64,000 bases of DNA, from assembly GCF_024385465.1 (NCBI RefSeq), contig NZ_JANFLS010000004.1, positions 450,788 through 514,787 of the forward strand, given 5' to 3'. Shown in pieces: positions 42,598 to 58,168 of the stretch. Position 1 is the first letter of the stretch, and each line of letters starts with the position of its first letter. The DNA is from Arthrobacter sp. zg-Y844 (GTDB taxonomy: Bacteria; Actinomycetota; Actinomycetes; Actinomycetales; Micrococcaceae). The notes under the pieces were generated by a model that saw only the letters and a program-made list of their open reading frames with translations, was not told the origin of the DNA and made no database searches. Both the position numbers and the translations under genes were made by a program.

Positions 42598-45138
42598 GTG
42601 AGAATCCCACTTTCCTGGCTGCGCGAGTATGCCCAGGTACCGGCGGAAGCAACCGCCGAAGACGTGATGGAAGACCTCGTGCGCGTTGGTCTGGAAGAAG
42701 AAGACGTCCACCGTCCCACCGATGACCTGCAGGGTCCGATCGTGGTGGGCCAGGTGCTCAGCATGGAACCGGAGCCGCAGAGCAACGGCAAGACCATCAA
42801 CTGGTGCACGGTCCGCGTGGTGCCGGAAGGTGCTGAGCAGACCCTGACTGGCAAGGGCATCGAGCCCTCCGGCGTGCAGGGCATCGTCTGCGGCGCGCAC
42901 AACTTCAAGGTAGGGGACAAGGTCGTAGTCACGCTGCCCGGTGCCGTGCTGCCCGGAGACTTCCGCATCAGCCCGCGCAAGACCTACGGCCACGTCTCGG
43001 CCGGCATGATTGCCTCCGTGCGTGAACTCGGCATCGGCGAGGACCATGACGGCATCCTGGTGCTCTCCACCCTGGGGCTGGACCCCGAGGTGGGCACCGA
43101 TGCGATGGAGCTCCTGGGGCTGTACGACCAGGCGGCGGAAATCAACGTCACCCCGGACCGCGGCTACGTTTTCTCCATCCGCGGCGCCGCCCGTGAATAC
43201 GCCCACGCCACGGGCACCAAGTTCACCGACCCGGCTGCCGCCGTCGTTGTTCCACAGGCCGACGGCAAGGGCTACCCGGTGCGGCTCGACGACGCCGCGC
43301 CCATTTACGGCAAGCCCGGCTGCGACCGGTTCGTTGCCCGGACCGTCCGCGGCGTCGATACCTCCCGGCCCACCCCGCCGTGGATGTCCTCGCGCCTGCG
43401 CCTGGCCGGCATGCGGTCAATCTCGCTGGTAGTCGACATTTCCAACTACGTGATGCTCGAACTCGGCCAGCCGCTGCACTTCTACGACCTGGATAAGCTC
43501 ACCGGCGAGATCGTGGTCCGCCGCGCCGCCGAGGGCGAAACCCTGAAGACCCTGGACGAGAAGGAACGCCGGCTCTCCCCGGAGGACCTGCTGATCACCG
43601 ACGGAACCGGTGCCATCGGCATCGCCGGCGTGATGGGCGGAGCCGCCACCGAGGTTGCCGACGGAACGCAGAACGTCCTGGTTGAAGCCGCCCACTTCGA
43701 GGAAGTCAGCATTGCCCGCTCCCGCCGCCGGCATCGGCTGCCCTCCGAGGCATCCAAGCGCTTCGAACGCGGCGTGGACTGGAACATCGCGGACGTCGCC
43801 GCGCAGCGTGCAGTGGACCTGCTGGTGGAACTCGCCGGCGGCACGGCCGAGGAGTCCATTACCGACGTCGGCACGGCCCCCGCGCCGCGTCGGATCGAAC
43901 TGCCCGCACAGTTCCCGGCCCAGCTGATCGGCCTGGATTTCACCGAGTCCCAGATCACCGGGACGCTGGAGGACCTGGGCGCTACGGTCGAGAAGACCGA
44001 CGACGGCTACCTGGTGACGCCGCCGAGCTGGCGCCCGGACCTGGAGACGCGCGAGGACCTCACTGAGGAAATCATCCGCCTGGTGGGCTATGACAAGATT
44101 CCGTCCACCCTGCCGGTCGCGCCTCCCGGGCGCGGCCTGACCCGCCTGCAGCAGCAGCGCCGCCGGCTCATGCAGTCACTTGCAGCAGCCGGCCTCACGG
44201 AGGTGCTGGCCTACCCGTTCGTGACCGAGGCGGACAACAACACCTTCGGCGCTCCGGAACCGGGCACCCGCCCGGCCCTGAAGCTGGCCAATCCGCTCAG
44301 CGCCGAGTACGGCTACCTGCGGACCTCGGTGCTGCCCGGCCTGTTCGAGGTTGCCAAGCGCAACATGTCCCGCGGCTTCCGGGATCTGGCCCTGTTCGAA
44401 TCGGGCACGGTCTTCCTCCCCGGCGAGCACCTGGGTACGGAGAGCATCCCGCCGCTGGGCGCCAAGCCGTCCGAGGAAGTCCTGGACGAGCTCTACGCCG
44501 GAATTCCGGACCAGCCGCTGCACGTGGGCGTCCTGCTGGCCGGCCATGAGTCCGCTCCCGGGGCCGGCAACACGCCGCGCGCCTGGGACTGGGCCGACGC
44601 CGTCGATTACGCCCGGTTGATGGGCGACGTCCTCGGCGTGGAACTCGTGGTGGAACAGGGTACCCATCAGGCGTTCCACCCCGGCCGCACCGCGCGCATC
44701 GCACTGCGCAGCGGCGAGACCGTGGGCTACGCCGGCGAACTGCACCCCAAGCTCCTGGCCGCACGGGACATGCCTGCCCGCACGGTGGCGGCGGAACTGA
44801 ACGTGGATGCGGTTTTCGACGCCGCCCCCGACGTCATCGTTGCCCGTCAGATTTCCAGCTTCCCCATTTCCACGCAGGATGTGGCGCTGGTGGTGGCAGA
44901 GGACGTTCCCGCCGAGCAGGTCCGCGAGGCACTGCGCGAGGGAGCCGGGGAACTGCTCGAAGACGTGGCCCTGTTCGACGTCTACGCAGGCCAGGGCATT
45001 GAGTCCGGGCATAAGTCGCTCGCGTTCGCGCTGCGCTTCCGCGCGCCGGACCGGACCCTGACCGCGGACGAAGCCTCCGAGGCCCGTGCCGCAGCCGTCG
45101 CGCTGGCCGCCGAACGGTTCGGTGCCGTTCAGCGCTAG
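42598..45138 (+). CDS. pheT: Phenylalanyl-tRNA synthetase beta subunit
   Basis: 846 aa. N-terminal tRNA-binding (EMAP-like) domain with IVCGAHNFKVGDKVVVTLPGA, B3/B4 editing domain, B5 domain (LETREDLTEEIIRLVGYDKIP), class II-like core and a C-terminal anticodon-binding FDX domain (SSFPISTQDVALVV). GTG 42598 immediately follows pheS. Ended by a strong terminator at 45153. Confidence 0.97.
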   Translation: MRIPLSWLREYAQVPAEATAEDVMEDLVRVGLEEEDVHRPTDDLQGPIVVGQVLSMEPEPQSNGKTINWCTVRVVPEGAEQTLTGKGIEPSGVQGIVCGAHNFKVGDKVVVTLPGAVLPGDFRISPRKTYGHVSAGMIASVRELGIGEDHDGILVLSTLGLDPEVGTDAMELLGLYDQAAEINVTPDRGYVFSIRGAAREYAHATGTKFTDPAAAVVVPQADGKGYPVRLDDAAPIYGKPGCDRFVARTVRGVDTSRPTPPWMSSRLRLAGMRSISLVVDISNYVMLELGQPLHFYDLDKLTGEIVVRRAAEGETLKTLDEKERRLSPEDLLITDGTGAIGIAGVMGGAATEVADGTQNVLVEAAHFEEVSIARSRRRHRLPSEASKRFERGVDWNIADVAAQRAVDLLVELAGGTAEESITDVGTAPAPRRIELPAQFPAQLIGLDFTESQITGTLEDLGATVEKTDDGYLVTPPSWRPDLETREDLTEEIIRLVGYDKIPSTLPVAPPGRGLTRLQQQRRRLMQSLAAAGLTEVLAYPFVTEADNNTFGAPEPGTRPALKLANPLSAEYGYLRTSVLPGLFEVAKRNMSRGFRDLALFESGTVFLPGEHLGTESIPPLGAKPSEEVLDELYAGIPDQPLHVGVLLAGHESAPGAGNTPRAWDWADAVDYARLMGDVLGVELVVEQGTHQAFHPGRTARIALRSGETVGYAGELHPKLLAARDMPARTVAAELNVDAVFDAAPDVIVARQISSFPISTQDVALVVAEDVPAEQVREALREGAGELLEDVALFDVYAGQGIESGHKSLAFALRFRAPDRTLTADEASEARAAAVALAAERFGAVQR

Positions 45139-45152
45139 GTTCATCCAACAGC

Positions 45153-45194
45153 CAGCAGGCCCCGCCGGATGTCGTTATCCGGCGGGGCCTGCTG
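45153..45194 (+). terminator. Intrinsic terminator of pheST
   Basis: A perfect 18-bp stem (45153-45170 with 45177-45194) and 6-nt loop GTCGTT, followed by CGTTTAAG. One of the strongest hairpins in the window. Confidence 0.92.
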
Positions 45195-45263
45195 CGTTTA
45201 AGCCCTGTCGTGTCCGGATCCCGGCGGGAACCGAACACGGCTGCCGCGCTCCGGACCGTTCGC

Positions 45264-45269
45264 TAAGCT
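45264..45269 (+). promoter_or_regulatory. TAAGCT -10 hexamer of the HAD gene (leaderless type)
   Basis: TAAGCT lies 6 nt before ATG 45276 and next to GTG 45270, which supports the ATG as start. Confidence 0.5.
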
Positions 45270-45275
45270 GTGGCG

Positions 45276-45887
45276 ATGACATCCTCCGGCCCGCACTGGT
45301 ACCTCTTCGATTACGGCATGGTGATTTCCACCGCTCCCGCCCCGGAGGACTGGCGGTTGCTGGAACAGGCCACCGGCCTCCGGGAGCTGGCGGGCGGAAC
45401 GAGCCCGTATTGGGAAAGGCGCGAAGACTTTGACGCCGGCCGGCTAACCCCGGCGAAGTACTGGGGAAGCGTGCTTGGCCGGGATCCGGTCCCGGCAGAG
45501 GTGGAAGCCCTGGAGGAACTGGACGCCGCGCAGTGGGCGCATCTGAATCCCCGGACTCTGGAGGTTTTGGAGACGCTGCACGGCGAGGGCGCCAACCTTG
45601 CCCTGCTCTCCAACATGCCGGAGGGCATGTCGCGGAGGTATTCCACCGAATCGTCCTGGGCGCACTATTTCTCCAAGCTGTACTTCAGCGGGCAGATGGG
45701 CCTGGTGAAACCGGACCGGCGGATCTTCGACCGGGTGGTTGCCGGCCTTGGTGCTGCGCCGGAGGGCATCGTCTTCATTGACGACAACCCGCAGAACATT
45801 TCGACGGCGCGGGCACTGGGGTTCCACACGGTGCTCCACCGCAGCGGGACGGACCTTCGGGCGGAGCTTGCCGGGCGCGGGCGGTAG
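45276..45887 (+). CDS. HAD-family hydrolase
   Basis: 203 aa from ATG 45276. Motif I is FDYGMVIST, with Gly in place of the second Asp, as in the YihX-like group that has FDLGxV. Motif II LLSNMPEG, Lys in GLVKPDRRIFD, and motif IV VFIDDNPQNI are intact, so it is probably an active phosphatase of unknown sugar- or nucleotide-phosphate substrate. Confidence 0.87.
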   Translation: MTSSGPHWYLFDYGMVISTAPAPEDWRLLEQATGLRELAGGTSPYWERREDFDAGRLTPAKYWGSVLGRDPVPAEVEALEELDAAQWAHLNPRTLEVLETLHGEGANLALLSNMPEGMSRRYSTESSWAHYFSKLYFSGQMGLVKPDRRIFDRVVAGLGAAPEGIVFIDDNPQNISTARALGFHTVLHRSGTDLRAELAGRGR

Positions 45888-45952
45888 GAGTGGGCTCCTA
45901 CCGCCGGCAGCACCGGGGCGATGCGGCGGCACTTGGCGGAGCCGCTTCCGGC

Positions 45953-46915
45953 TCACGGAACCAGCAGTACCTTCCCGGTGGTCTTCCGCCCTTCAAGGTC
46001 AGCGTGCGCACGGGAGGCCTCGGCCAGCGGATAGGTCTGGCCGATCCGCACGTCCAGGTTCCCGGCCAGGACCGCGTCAAACAGCTCGCGGGCCCGCCAC
46101 CGGCGTTCTTCGGGTGTGAGGAGGTAATGCGCAATCGTGGGCCGGGTCAGGAACAGGGAACCGGAGGAGTTCAGCCGCTGGATGTCGAAGGGCGGGACCT
46201 GTCCGGAGGCGGCCCCGAAGAGCACCATCATGCCCCGGGTGCGCAGGCTGGCGAGCGAGCCGTCGAAGGTGGCCTGCCCGACGCCGTCGTACACCACGTC
46301 CACACCCTGCCCGCCGGTGAGGGCACGCACCTGCCCGGTGAAACCGTCATAGCGCAGCGCATGGTCGGCGCCGGCGCCGCGGGCAAGGAGCTCCTTCTCC
46401 TCGGTGGACACGGTGGTGATCACCGTCGCGCCCTTGGCCTTGAGCAACTGGATCAGCAGCAGCCCGACGCCGCCGGCACCGGCATGCACCAGCGCCGTCT
46501 GTCCTTCCTGCACCGGAAACGTGGAGTTGCACAGGTAATGCGCGGTAACCCCCTGCAGCAGCAGCGCCGCCGCGGTGTCGTCCCGGATGCCGGCGGGCAC
46601 CGGCAGCGCCACGTCCGCGTCCAACAGCATGTACTGCGCATAGGCCCCGCCGCCCTCCGCCGTGGCTACCCGGTCACCCTCCCGGAAGCCGGATTCAAGT
46701 CCGGCGGTCACGACGGTCCCGGCGGCCTCCGAACCGGGTATGAAGGGATATGACATGGGATAGACGCCGGCACGCTGATAGGTGTCGATGAAGTTCACGC
46801 CGGTTGCGGCTACCTTGACCAGCACCTGCCGAGGGCCGGGCTGCGGCAGGTCAACGTCTTCATAGCGCAGGATTTCCGGTCCGCCCGGCTGCGGGACGAC
46901 AATGGCTTTGTGCAT
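45953..46915 (-). CDS. Zinc-independent quinone oxidoreductase (Qor-like)
   Basis: 320 aa from the ATG at 46915 (AGAGG 8 nt before). Medium-chain reductase fold: VNFIDTYQRAGVYP and GSEAAGTVV in the GroES-like part, NADPH-binding VHAGAGGVGLLLIQLLKAKGA, and GQVPPFDIQRLNSSGSLFLTRPT typical of quinone reductases. No structural zinc cysteine cluster. Divergent from argC across 107 bp that hold the ARG boxes. Confidence 0.9.
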   Translation of the reverse strand: MHKAIVVPQPGGPEILRYEDVDLPQPGPRQVLVKVAATGVNFIDTYQRAGVYPMSYPFIPGSEAAGTVVTAGLESGFREGDRVATAEGGGAYAQYMLLDADVALPVPAGIRDDTAAALLLQGVTAHYLCNSTFPVQEGQTALVHAGAGGVGLLLIQLLKAKGATVITTVSTEEKELLARGAGADHALRYDGFTGQVRALTGGQGVDVVYDGVGQATFDGSLASLRTRGMMVLFGAASGQVPPFDIQRLNSSGSLFLTRPTIAHYLLTPEERRWRARELFDAVLAGNLDVRIGQTYPLAEASRAHADLEGRKTTGKVLLVP

Positions 46916-46973
46916 GGCATGGCCTCTTTTGCTGGCTGGAACGTACTGGCTCGATATGGTCCCCATCATACGG

Positions 46974-47010
46974 TTTGCATAAATATTGGAGACAGTGCAT
47001 AAGTGTGCTG
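46974..47010 (+). promoter_or_regulatory. Putative tandem ARG boxes of the arg operon
   Basis: TGCATAA occurs at 46976-46982 and again at 46996-47002, 20 bp apart, in an AT-rich patch unlike the surrounding GC-rich DNA. That spacing and the TGCAT half-site are like tandem ArgR sites. The argC -10 lies directly downstream. Confidence 0.5.
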
Positions 47011-48053
<1,043 letters not shown>

Positions 48054-48054
<1 letters not shown>

Positions 48055-49265
48055 TGAGCGCCGAATCACTGACCACCGACAGCACCACCGGCGCCGTCAC
48101 CGGCATCACCGCCCCGGCGGGTTTCCGTGCCGCGGGTGTGGCGGCAGGCCTGAAGGATTCCGGGGGGCGCGACGTCGCCCTGGTCGTCAACGACGGTCCG
48201 TCGAAGGCTGCCGCGGCCGTCTTCACCCGGAACCGCATCGCGGCCGCTCCGGTGCTGTGGTCCCGGCAGGCAGTGTCCGATGGACGGGCAGACGCCGTCA
48301 TCCTGAACTCCGGCGGCGCCAACGCCTGCACCGGCAGCGAGGGATTCCGGAACACCCACACCACCGCCGAAAAGACCGCGGAACTCCTGGGGCTCAGCGC
48401 TTCCGACGTGCTTGTCTGCTCCACCGGCCTGATCGGCGTCCAGCTGCCCATGGACAAACTGCTTCCGGGCATCGAAGCGGCAGCCGGGATCCTGTCCGCC
48501 GACGCCGGCGCGGATGCGGCGCATGCCATCATGACCACTGACAGCGTCGCCAAGCAGGCGGTCTTCACCGGCACGGACAGCGCGGGCCGGACCTACCGCA
48601 TCGGCGGCATGGCCAAGGGAGCCGGAATGCTCGCCCCCGGACTGGCCACAATGCTGGTGGTTCTGACCACCGACGCGGATCTCCCGGCACCCGCCCTGGA
48701 CTCGGCACTGCGGGCCGCAACCGCGGTGACGTTCGACCGGACCGATTCGGACGGCTGCATGTCCACCAACGACACCGTGATCCTGATGGCGTCCGGTGCC
48801 TCAGGGGCGGCACCCGAGGCAGGGGATTTCGCCGGCGGACTCACGGAGGTCTGCTTCTCGCTCGCCCAGCAGCTGATCACCGATGCCGAAGGCGCCAGCC
48901 ACGACATCGCCATCACCACGGTCAACGCCGCCACGGTGGCCGACGCGGAAACAGCTGCCCGCGCCGTCGCCCGTTCCAATCTGTTCAAGACCGCCATTTT
49001 CGGCAACGACCCGAACTGGGGCCGGGTGCTGTCCGCGGTCGGCACCACCGACGCGGCGTTTGAACCGGACCGGATCGACGTCGTAATCAACGGCGTGCAG
49101 GTCTGCCGGAACGGCGGCATCGGAGATCCGCGGGAAGACGTGGACCTGGCGCCGCGCGCCGTGACTGTGGAAATCGACCTGCACGCGGGCACGGAAAGCG
49201 CCACCATCTGGACGAACGATCTCACCACGGATTACGTCCACGAGAACTCTGCGTACAGCAGCTGA
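48054..49265 (+). CDS. argJ: Ornithine acetyltransferase ArgJ
   Basis: Recycles the acetyl group from N-acetylornithine to glutamate; in many species also N-acetylglutamate synthase. 403 aa. The self-cleavage site is in [20 protein letters not shown], with Thr of ATML becoming the nucleophile at the new N-terminus. Bifunctionality is not decided by the sequence. ATG 48054, overlapping argC by 1 nt. Confidence 0.96.
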
Positions 49266-49278
49266 CCGGGGGACAGGC

Positions 49279-50197
49279 ATGATCACACCAGCAGAAGCCG
49301 GCGAACGGCTGCGGGCACAGGACAAAGCGGCAACGCTGATCGAAGCGCTGCCCTGGATCCAGCGCTTTGCAGGCACCACCATGGTCATCAAGTACGGCGG
49401 CAACGCCATGGTGAACGACGACCTTCGGCGGGCGTTTGCCGAGGACATCGTGTTCCTCCATCACGCCGGGGTGCACCCGGTGGTCGTCCACGGCGGCGGC
49501 CCGCAGATCAGTGCCATGCTGGACCGGCTCGGTATTGCCTCCGAATTCCGCGGCGGACTGCGGGTGACTACACCCGAGGCGATGGACGCCGTGCGCATGG
49601 TCCTGACCGGCCAGGTGGGCCGCGAGCTCGTCGGGCTCGTTAACGCGCACGGCCCCTACGCCGTCGGCCTCTCCGGCGAGGACGGCGGCCTGCTGGAGGC
49701 CGTACGGACCGGCGTCGTGGTGGACGGAGAGGAACTGGACCTCGGCCTGGTCGGGGAAGTGACGGGGGTCAACCCCGGCGCGATCCTGGACATCATTGCC
49801 GCCGGACGGATCCCGGTGATCAGTACCGTGGCACCGGAAGTGAACGCCGACGGCGGCCCCACCGGCCAGGTGCTTAACGTCAACGCCGATACGGCCGCGT
49901 CCGCCCTGGCCGTAGCCCTGGGTGCCTCGCGGCTGGTGGTCCTCACGGATGTGGAAGGCCTTTACGGGGATTGGCCCGACAAGTCCTCGCTGATCTCCTC
50001 ACTGACTGCCGGGGAACTGCGGGCCATGCTGCCCGGCCTCGAAGCGGGCATGATCCCCAAGATGCAGGCCTGCCTCGCCGCCGTAGACGGCGGTGTTGAC
50101 CGTGCCGCAGTGGTTGACGGCCGGATGGCACACTCCATGCTGCTGGAAATCTTCACCGAAGCCGGAATAGGCACCCAGGTAGTACCGGAGGACGAAG

Positions 50198-50205
<8 letters not shown>
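49279..50205 (+). CDS. argB: Acetylglutamate kinase ArgB
   Basis: Phosphorylates N-acetylglutamate, normally the feedback-controlled step. 308 aa. [23 protein letters not shown] and the C-terminal [17 protein letters not shown] are the amino-acid-kinase blocks. The N-terminal helix before VIKYGG (about 30 residues) is the kind that arginine-sensitive hexameric forms have, so arginine inhibition is likely. It overlaps argD by 8 nt. Confidence 0.96.
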
Positions 50206-53030
<2,825 letters not shown>

Positions 53031-53127
53031 CTGGTCCCCGGCCCGTTGAACCACAACCCAAGACTTTCATCCTGAACCAACCAGCGGCCCCGATCGGGCC
53101 GCAACCAATGCAAGAGGAGCGAAATCC

Positions 53128-55798
<2,671 letters not shown>

Positions 55799-55814
55799 AT
55801 CTGCCCGACCTGAG

Positions 55815-55855
55815 ACGGACCCCGATGGAGTGCACCTCCCCGGGGTCCGTTCTTT
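55815..55855 (+). terminator. Intrinsic terminator of the arg operon
   Basis: ACGGACCCCG (55815-55824) pairs with CGGGGTCCGT (55841-55850), 16-nt loop, then TCTTTTT. It ends argCJBDFRGH. Confidence 0.88.
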
Positions 55856-55894
55856 TTGGTGCCGGGCTGCGGGGCAGCGGCACCGGCACACAGC

Positions 55895-55900
55895 TACGCT
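55895..55900 (+). promoter_or_regulatory. TACGCT -10 hexamer of the PNPOx gene (leaderless type)
   Basis: TACGCT lies 7 nt before ATG 55908. This supports that start rather than an upstream in-frame ATG at 55830, which is inside the arg terminator. Confidence 0.5.
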
Positions 55901-55907
55901 GGGCGGC

Positions 55908-56429
55908 ATGAGTGATTCCTTCCGGGCCCGGCTGCGTGCCCTTCCGGACTTTCCCGAGAATCTGCCCGACTTCGATCCGGCCGCAGCGCCTCAGGACCCC
56001 GCGGAGCTTTTCCGCCAGTGGCTTTCCGATGCGCTGGCCGCCGGGGTAAGGCAGCCGCATGCATTTTCCCTTGCCACGGCCGACGGAGGCGGGCACGTCT
56101 CCTCCCGGATGCTCATCCTCAAGGACATTGACGACGACGGCGGCTGGCAGTTTGCCACGTCCCGTACCTCGCGCAAAGGCGGAGAGCTGGCCGAGAACCC
56201 GAATGCGGCAATGAACTTCTACTGGCCGGAACTTGGCCGCCAGATTCGAGTGGCCGGAGCCGTAGTGGAACTCTCCCGGCAGGCTTCGGCCGCCGACTGG
56301 GATGCCAGGCCGGCATCGGACGGGAGCGCGAACCCGCAGTGGCAGCTGTATGCGCTGAAGCCGAGGGAGATCGAATTCTGGCAGGCACGTGCCGACCGGC
56401 ATCACATCCGGCACCGGATGGTCTTCTGA
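55908..56429 (+). CDS. pdxH: Pyridoxamine 5'-phosphate oxidase family protein
   Basis: FMN split-barrel protein, 173 aa, shorter than E. coli PdxH (218). SSRMLILKDIDDDGGWQFATS and SRKGGELAENPNAAMNFYWPELGRQIRVAG are the FMN/PLP-binding core. The C-terminal dimerisation segment (LYALKPREIEFWQARADRHHIR) resembles PdxH and PhzG. The classic R..R.P ending is replaced by RMVF, so activity on pyridoxine phosphate is likely but not certain. Confidence 0.8.
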   Translation: MSDSFRARLRALPDFPENLPDFDPAAAPQDPAELFRQWLSDALAAGVRQPHAFSLATADGGGHVSSRMLILKDIDDDGGWQFATSRTSRKGGELAENPNAAMNFYWPELGRQIRVAGAVVELSRQASAADWDARPASDGSANPQWQLYALKPREIEFWQARADRHHIRHRMVF

Positions 56430-56538
56430 GGCTCGCTCGGCTCCAAGCCGGACACCCCGGATACCCGTCTTTTCGGTTCGACTACCTGTCCGCCCCTCCC
56501 GGCGGCGCCCCCGCCGAAGCTACCCTTGGAAGAACCCC

Positions 56539-56544
56539 AGGAGG
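56539..56544 (+). promoter_or_regulatory. AGGAGG ribosome binding site of the SRPBCC gene
   Basis: AGGAGG 7 nt before ATG 56552. This decides the start against the long open frame that extends upstream to 56339 within pdxH. Confidence 0.7.
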
Positions 56545-56551
56545 ACGCGCC

Positions 56552-57409
56552 ATGACCGAGTCCAGCCCCCTCGAAACCCCGGTTCCCGCCGGAAGAATCG
56601 AGCGCCGCCCCGACGGCTACACCCTGGTCTTTGAGCGCCTGTTCGATTTTCCCGCAGGCTACATCTGGGAGGTGCTGACCAACGGGGACAAGGTGGCCCA
56701 GTGGCTCGGTACGGTGACTCCCGGCTGGCAGCTCGGCAAGGAATACCGGCTGGACATGGGCAACGCGGAGGTCACCGGAACCGTACTGCAGATGAGTCCC
56801 GGTCTAAGCCTGCAGTTCACCTGGGAGGACCCGTTGGGGGATGAATCCGTCCTCGACTGGCAGGTGCTGGAAACCCCCGACGGTTCCCTGCTGCAGTTCC
56901 GCACGCATGAGCCCAGTGCGGATTTCCTCACCGAAGGCGCCGCAGGGTGGCAGGGGATCCTGGACGTGTTCGACGACGTCGCCGCGGGCCGGGAACCTTC
57001 CCGCGCGTCCATGGACCAGTGGCAGGCCCTCCGCGACGCGTACGCGGAGGAATTCGACGTCTCACCCACGATGGGGCAAACGGATGCCGCCGGGATCGTC
57101 TTCCAACGCTGGTTCAACGCAGCCGCCGGCGACGTCGGCAGCGCACTGGACCGTGCGACGTCGGAACTCGGCATCGGTGCGGAGGCCTCGGTCGACATCA
57201 CGGACGACGGCGGCCGGACCCGCGTCGTCGTCCGGCAACCGCTGAGCGGCGGGAACGGCGGATCAGACGAGGCGGCCGGCCTGCTCGCCGCGTGGCACCA
57301 GGCACTGGACGCCGCCGGCGACCACGTTGCCGGAAACCCCTGGCATCCCAGCTCCCGCAGGCTGGCGGCCCTGAAGGAGTTCTACGGAGCCTCTGCCGGG
57401 AGCAGCTGA
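56552..57409 (+). CDS. SRPBCC / AHSA1-like domain protein
   Basis: 285 aa. Residues 22-150 form an AHSA1-type START fold (FERLFDFPAGYIWEVLTNGDKVAQWLG, then W-rich strands), a lipid- or ligand-binding pocket. The C-terminal half (about 170-280) is a second, less clear domain with similar alternation (AAGIVFQRWFNAAAGDVGSAL, EASVDITDDGGRTRVVVR). So it may be a diverged duplication. No catalytic motif; function unknown. It lies between pdxH and the glycosylase gene, all in one direction. Confidence 0.78.
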   Translation: MTESSPLETPVPAGRIERRPDGYTLVFERLFDFPAGYIWEVLTNGDKVAQWLGTVTPGWQLGKEYRLDMGNAEVTGTVLQMSPGLSLQFTWEDPLGDESVLDWQVLETPDGSLLQFRTHEPSADFLTEGAAGWQGILDVFDDVAAGREPSRASMDQWQALRDAYAEEFDVSPTMGQTDAAGIVFQRWFNAAAGDVGSALDRATSELGIGAEASVDITDDGGRTRVVVRQPLSGGNGGSDEAAGLLAAWHQALDAAGDHVAGNPWHPSSRRLAALKEFYGASAGSS

Positions 57410-57444
57410 ACGGCAGCACGGAAAATCTCCCCAATGAACCTTGC

Positions 57445-57450
57445 TACCGT
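57445..57450 (+). promoter_or_regulatory. TACCGT -10 hexamer of the glycosylase gene (leaderless type)
   Basis: TACCGT lies 6 nt before ATG 57457. Confidence 0.5.
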
Positions 57451-57456
57451 CGGAGT

Positions 57457-58110
57457 ATGGCTTTTGCGAGTGAACGAGAACGTCTTGCCGTCCCGGCCAC
57501 CTCCGCCGCACCCCAGCTGTTGGGTGCGGTCCTGACGCACGACGTCGACGGCGAACGCGTCAGCGTGCGGATCACCGAGGTGGAGGCCTACATGGGCGAC
57601 GCCGATCCCGGCTCCCACGCGTTCCGCGGCCAGACGGCACGAAACGCCACCATGTTCGGGCCGGCGGGACACCTCTATGTGTACTTCACCTACGGCATGC
57701 ACTACTGCGCCAACATTGTCTGCGGAACGGAAGGCGATGCCACCGGGCTGCTGCTGCGCGCCGGCGAGATCGTCGAGGGGGCCGACATCGCCGCCGTGCG
57801 GCGTGGAAACCCGCGCAACCCGCTGGACCTGGCGCGCGGTCCGGCACGCCTTGCCCAGGCGCTGGGCATTTCCCGGCCGCTGGACGGGGCGGATGTGTTC
57901 GCCCACCCCCTGCATCTGGCATTGCCCGCCGATCCGGTGGGCGGGGAACTCCTGTCAACCGGACCGAGGGTGGGAGTCAGCGGCCCCGGCGGCTCGGACG
58001 AATATCCGTGGCGGTACTGGCTCACCGGGGACCCGACAGTGTCCAAGTACCGTCCCGCCCAGCCGCGCAGGCAGCCGGCGTCCGCGGCAGCTGCGGCCCT
58101 GCGGCAGTGA
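57457..58110 (+). CDS. 3-methyladenine DNA glycosylase (AAG/MPG family)
   Basis: Base-excision repair enzyme that flips and removes alkylated purines. 217 aa. ITEVEAYMGDADPGSHAFRG carries the catalytic Glu region, TARNATMFGPAGHLYVYFTYGMHYCANIV the substrate pocket, and LLLRAGEIVEG the next strand. ATG 57457 gives the family N-terminus. The last 20 residues are Ala/Arg-rich and non-conserved. Confidence 0.92.
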   Translation: MAFASERERLAVPATSAAPQLLGAVLTHDVDGERVSVRITEVEAYMGDADPGSHAFRGQTARNATMFGPAGHLYVYFTYGMHYCANIVCGTEGDATGLLLRAGEIVEGADIAAVRRGNPRNPLDLARGPARLAQALGISRPLDGADVFAHPLHLALPADPVGGELLSTGPRVGVSGPGGSDEYPWRYWLTGDPTVSKYRPAQPRRQPASAAAAALRQ

Positions 58111-58112
58111 AA

Positions 58113-58159
58113 CGCAGAACGGCGTTCCGGGTAACTGTTACCCGGAACGCCGTTCTGCG
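58113..58159. terminator. 22-bp perfect hairpin between convergent glycosylase and aldo/keto reductase genes
   Basis: 58113-58134 pairs perfectly with 58138-58159 around a 3-nt loop CTG. It begins two bases after one stop codon and lies 9 bp from the other gene's stop. No long T-run follows on either strand, but the stem is the longest perfect one here. Confidence 0.8.
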
Positions 58160-58168
58160 AAGCTGCTG

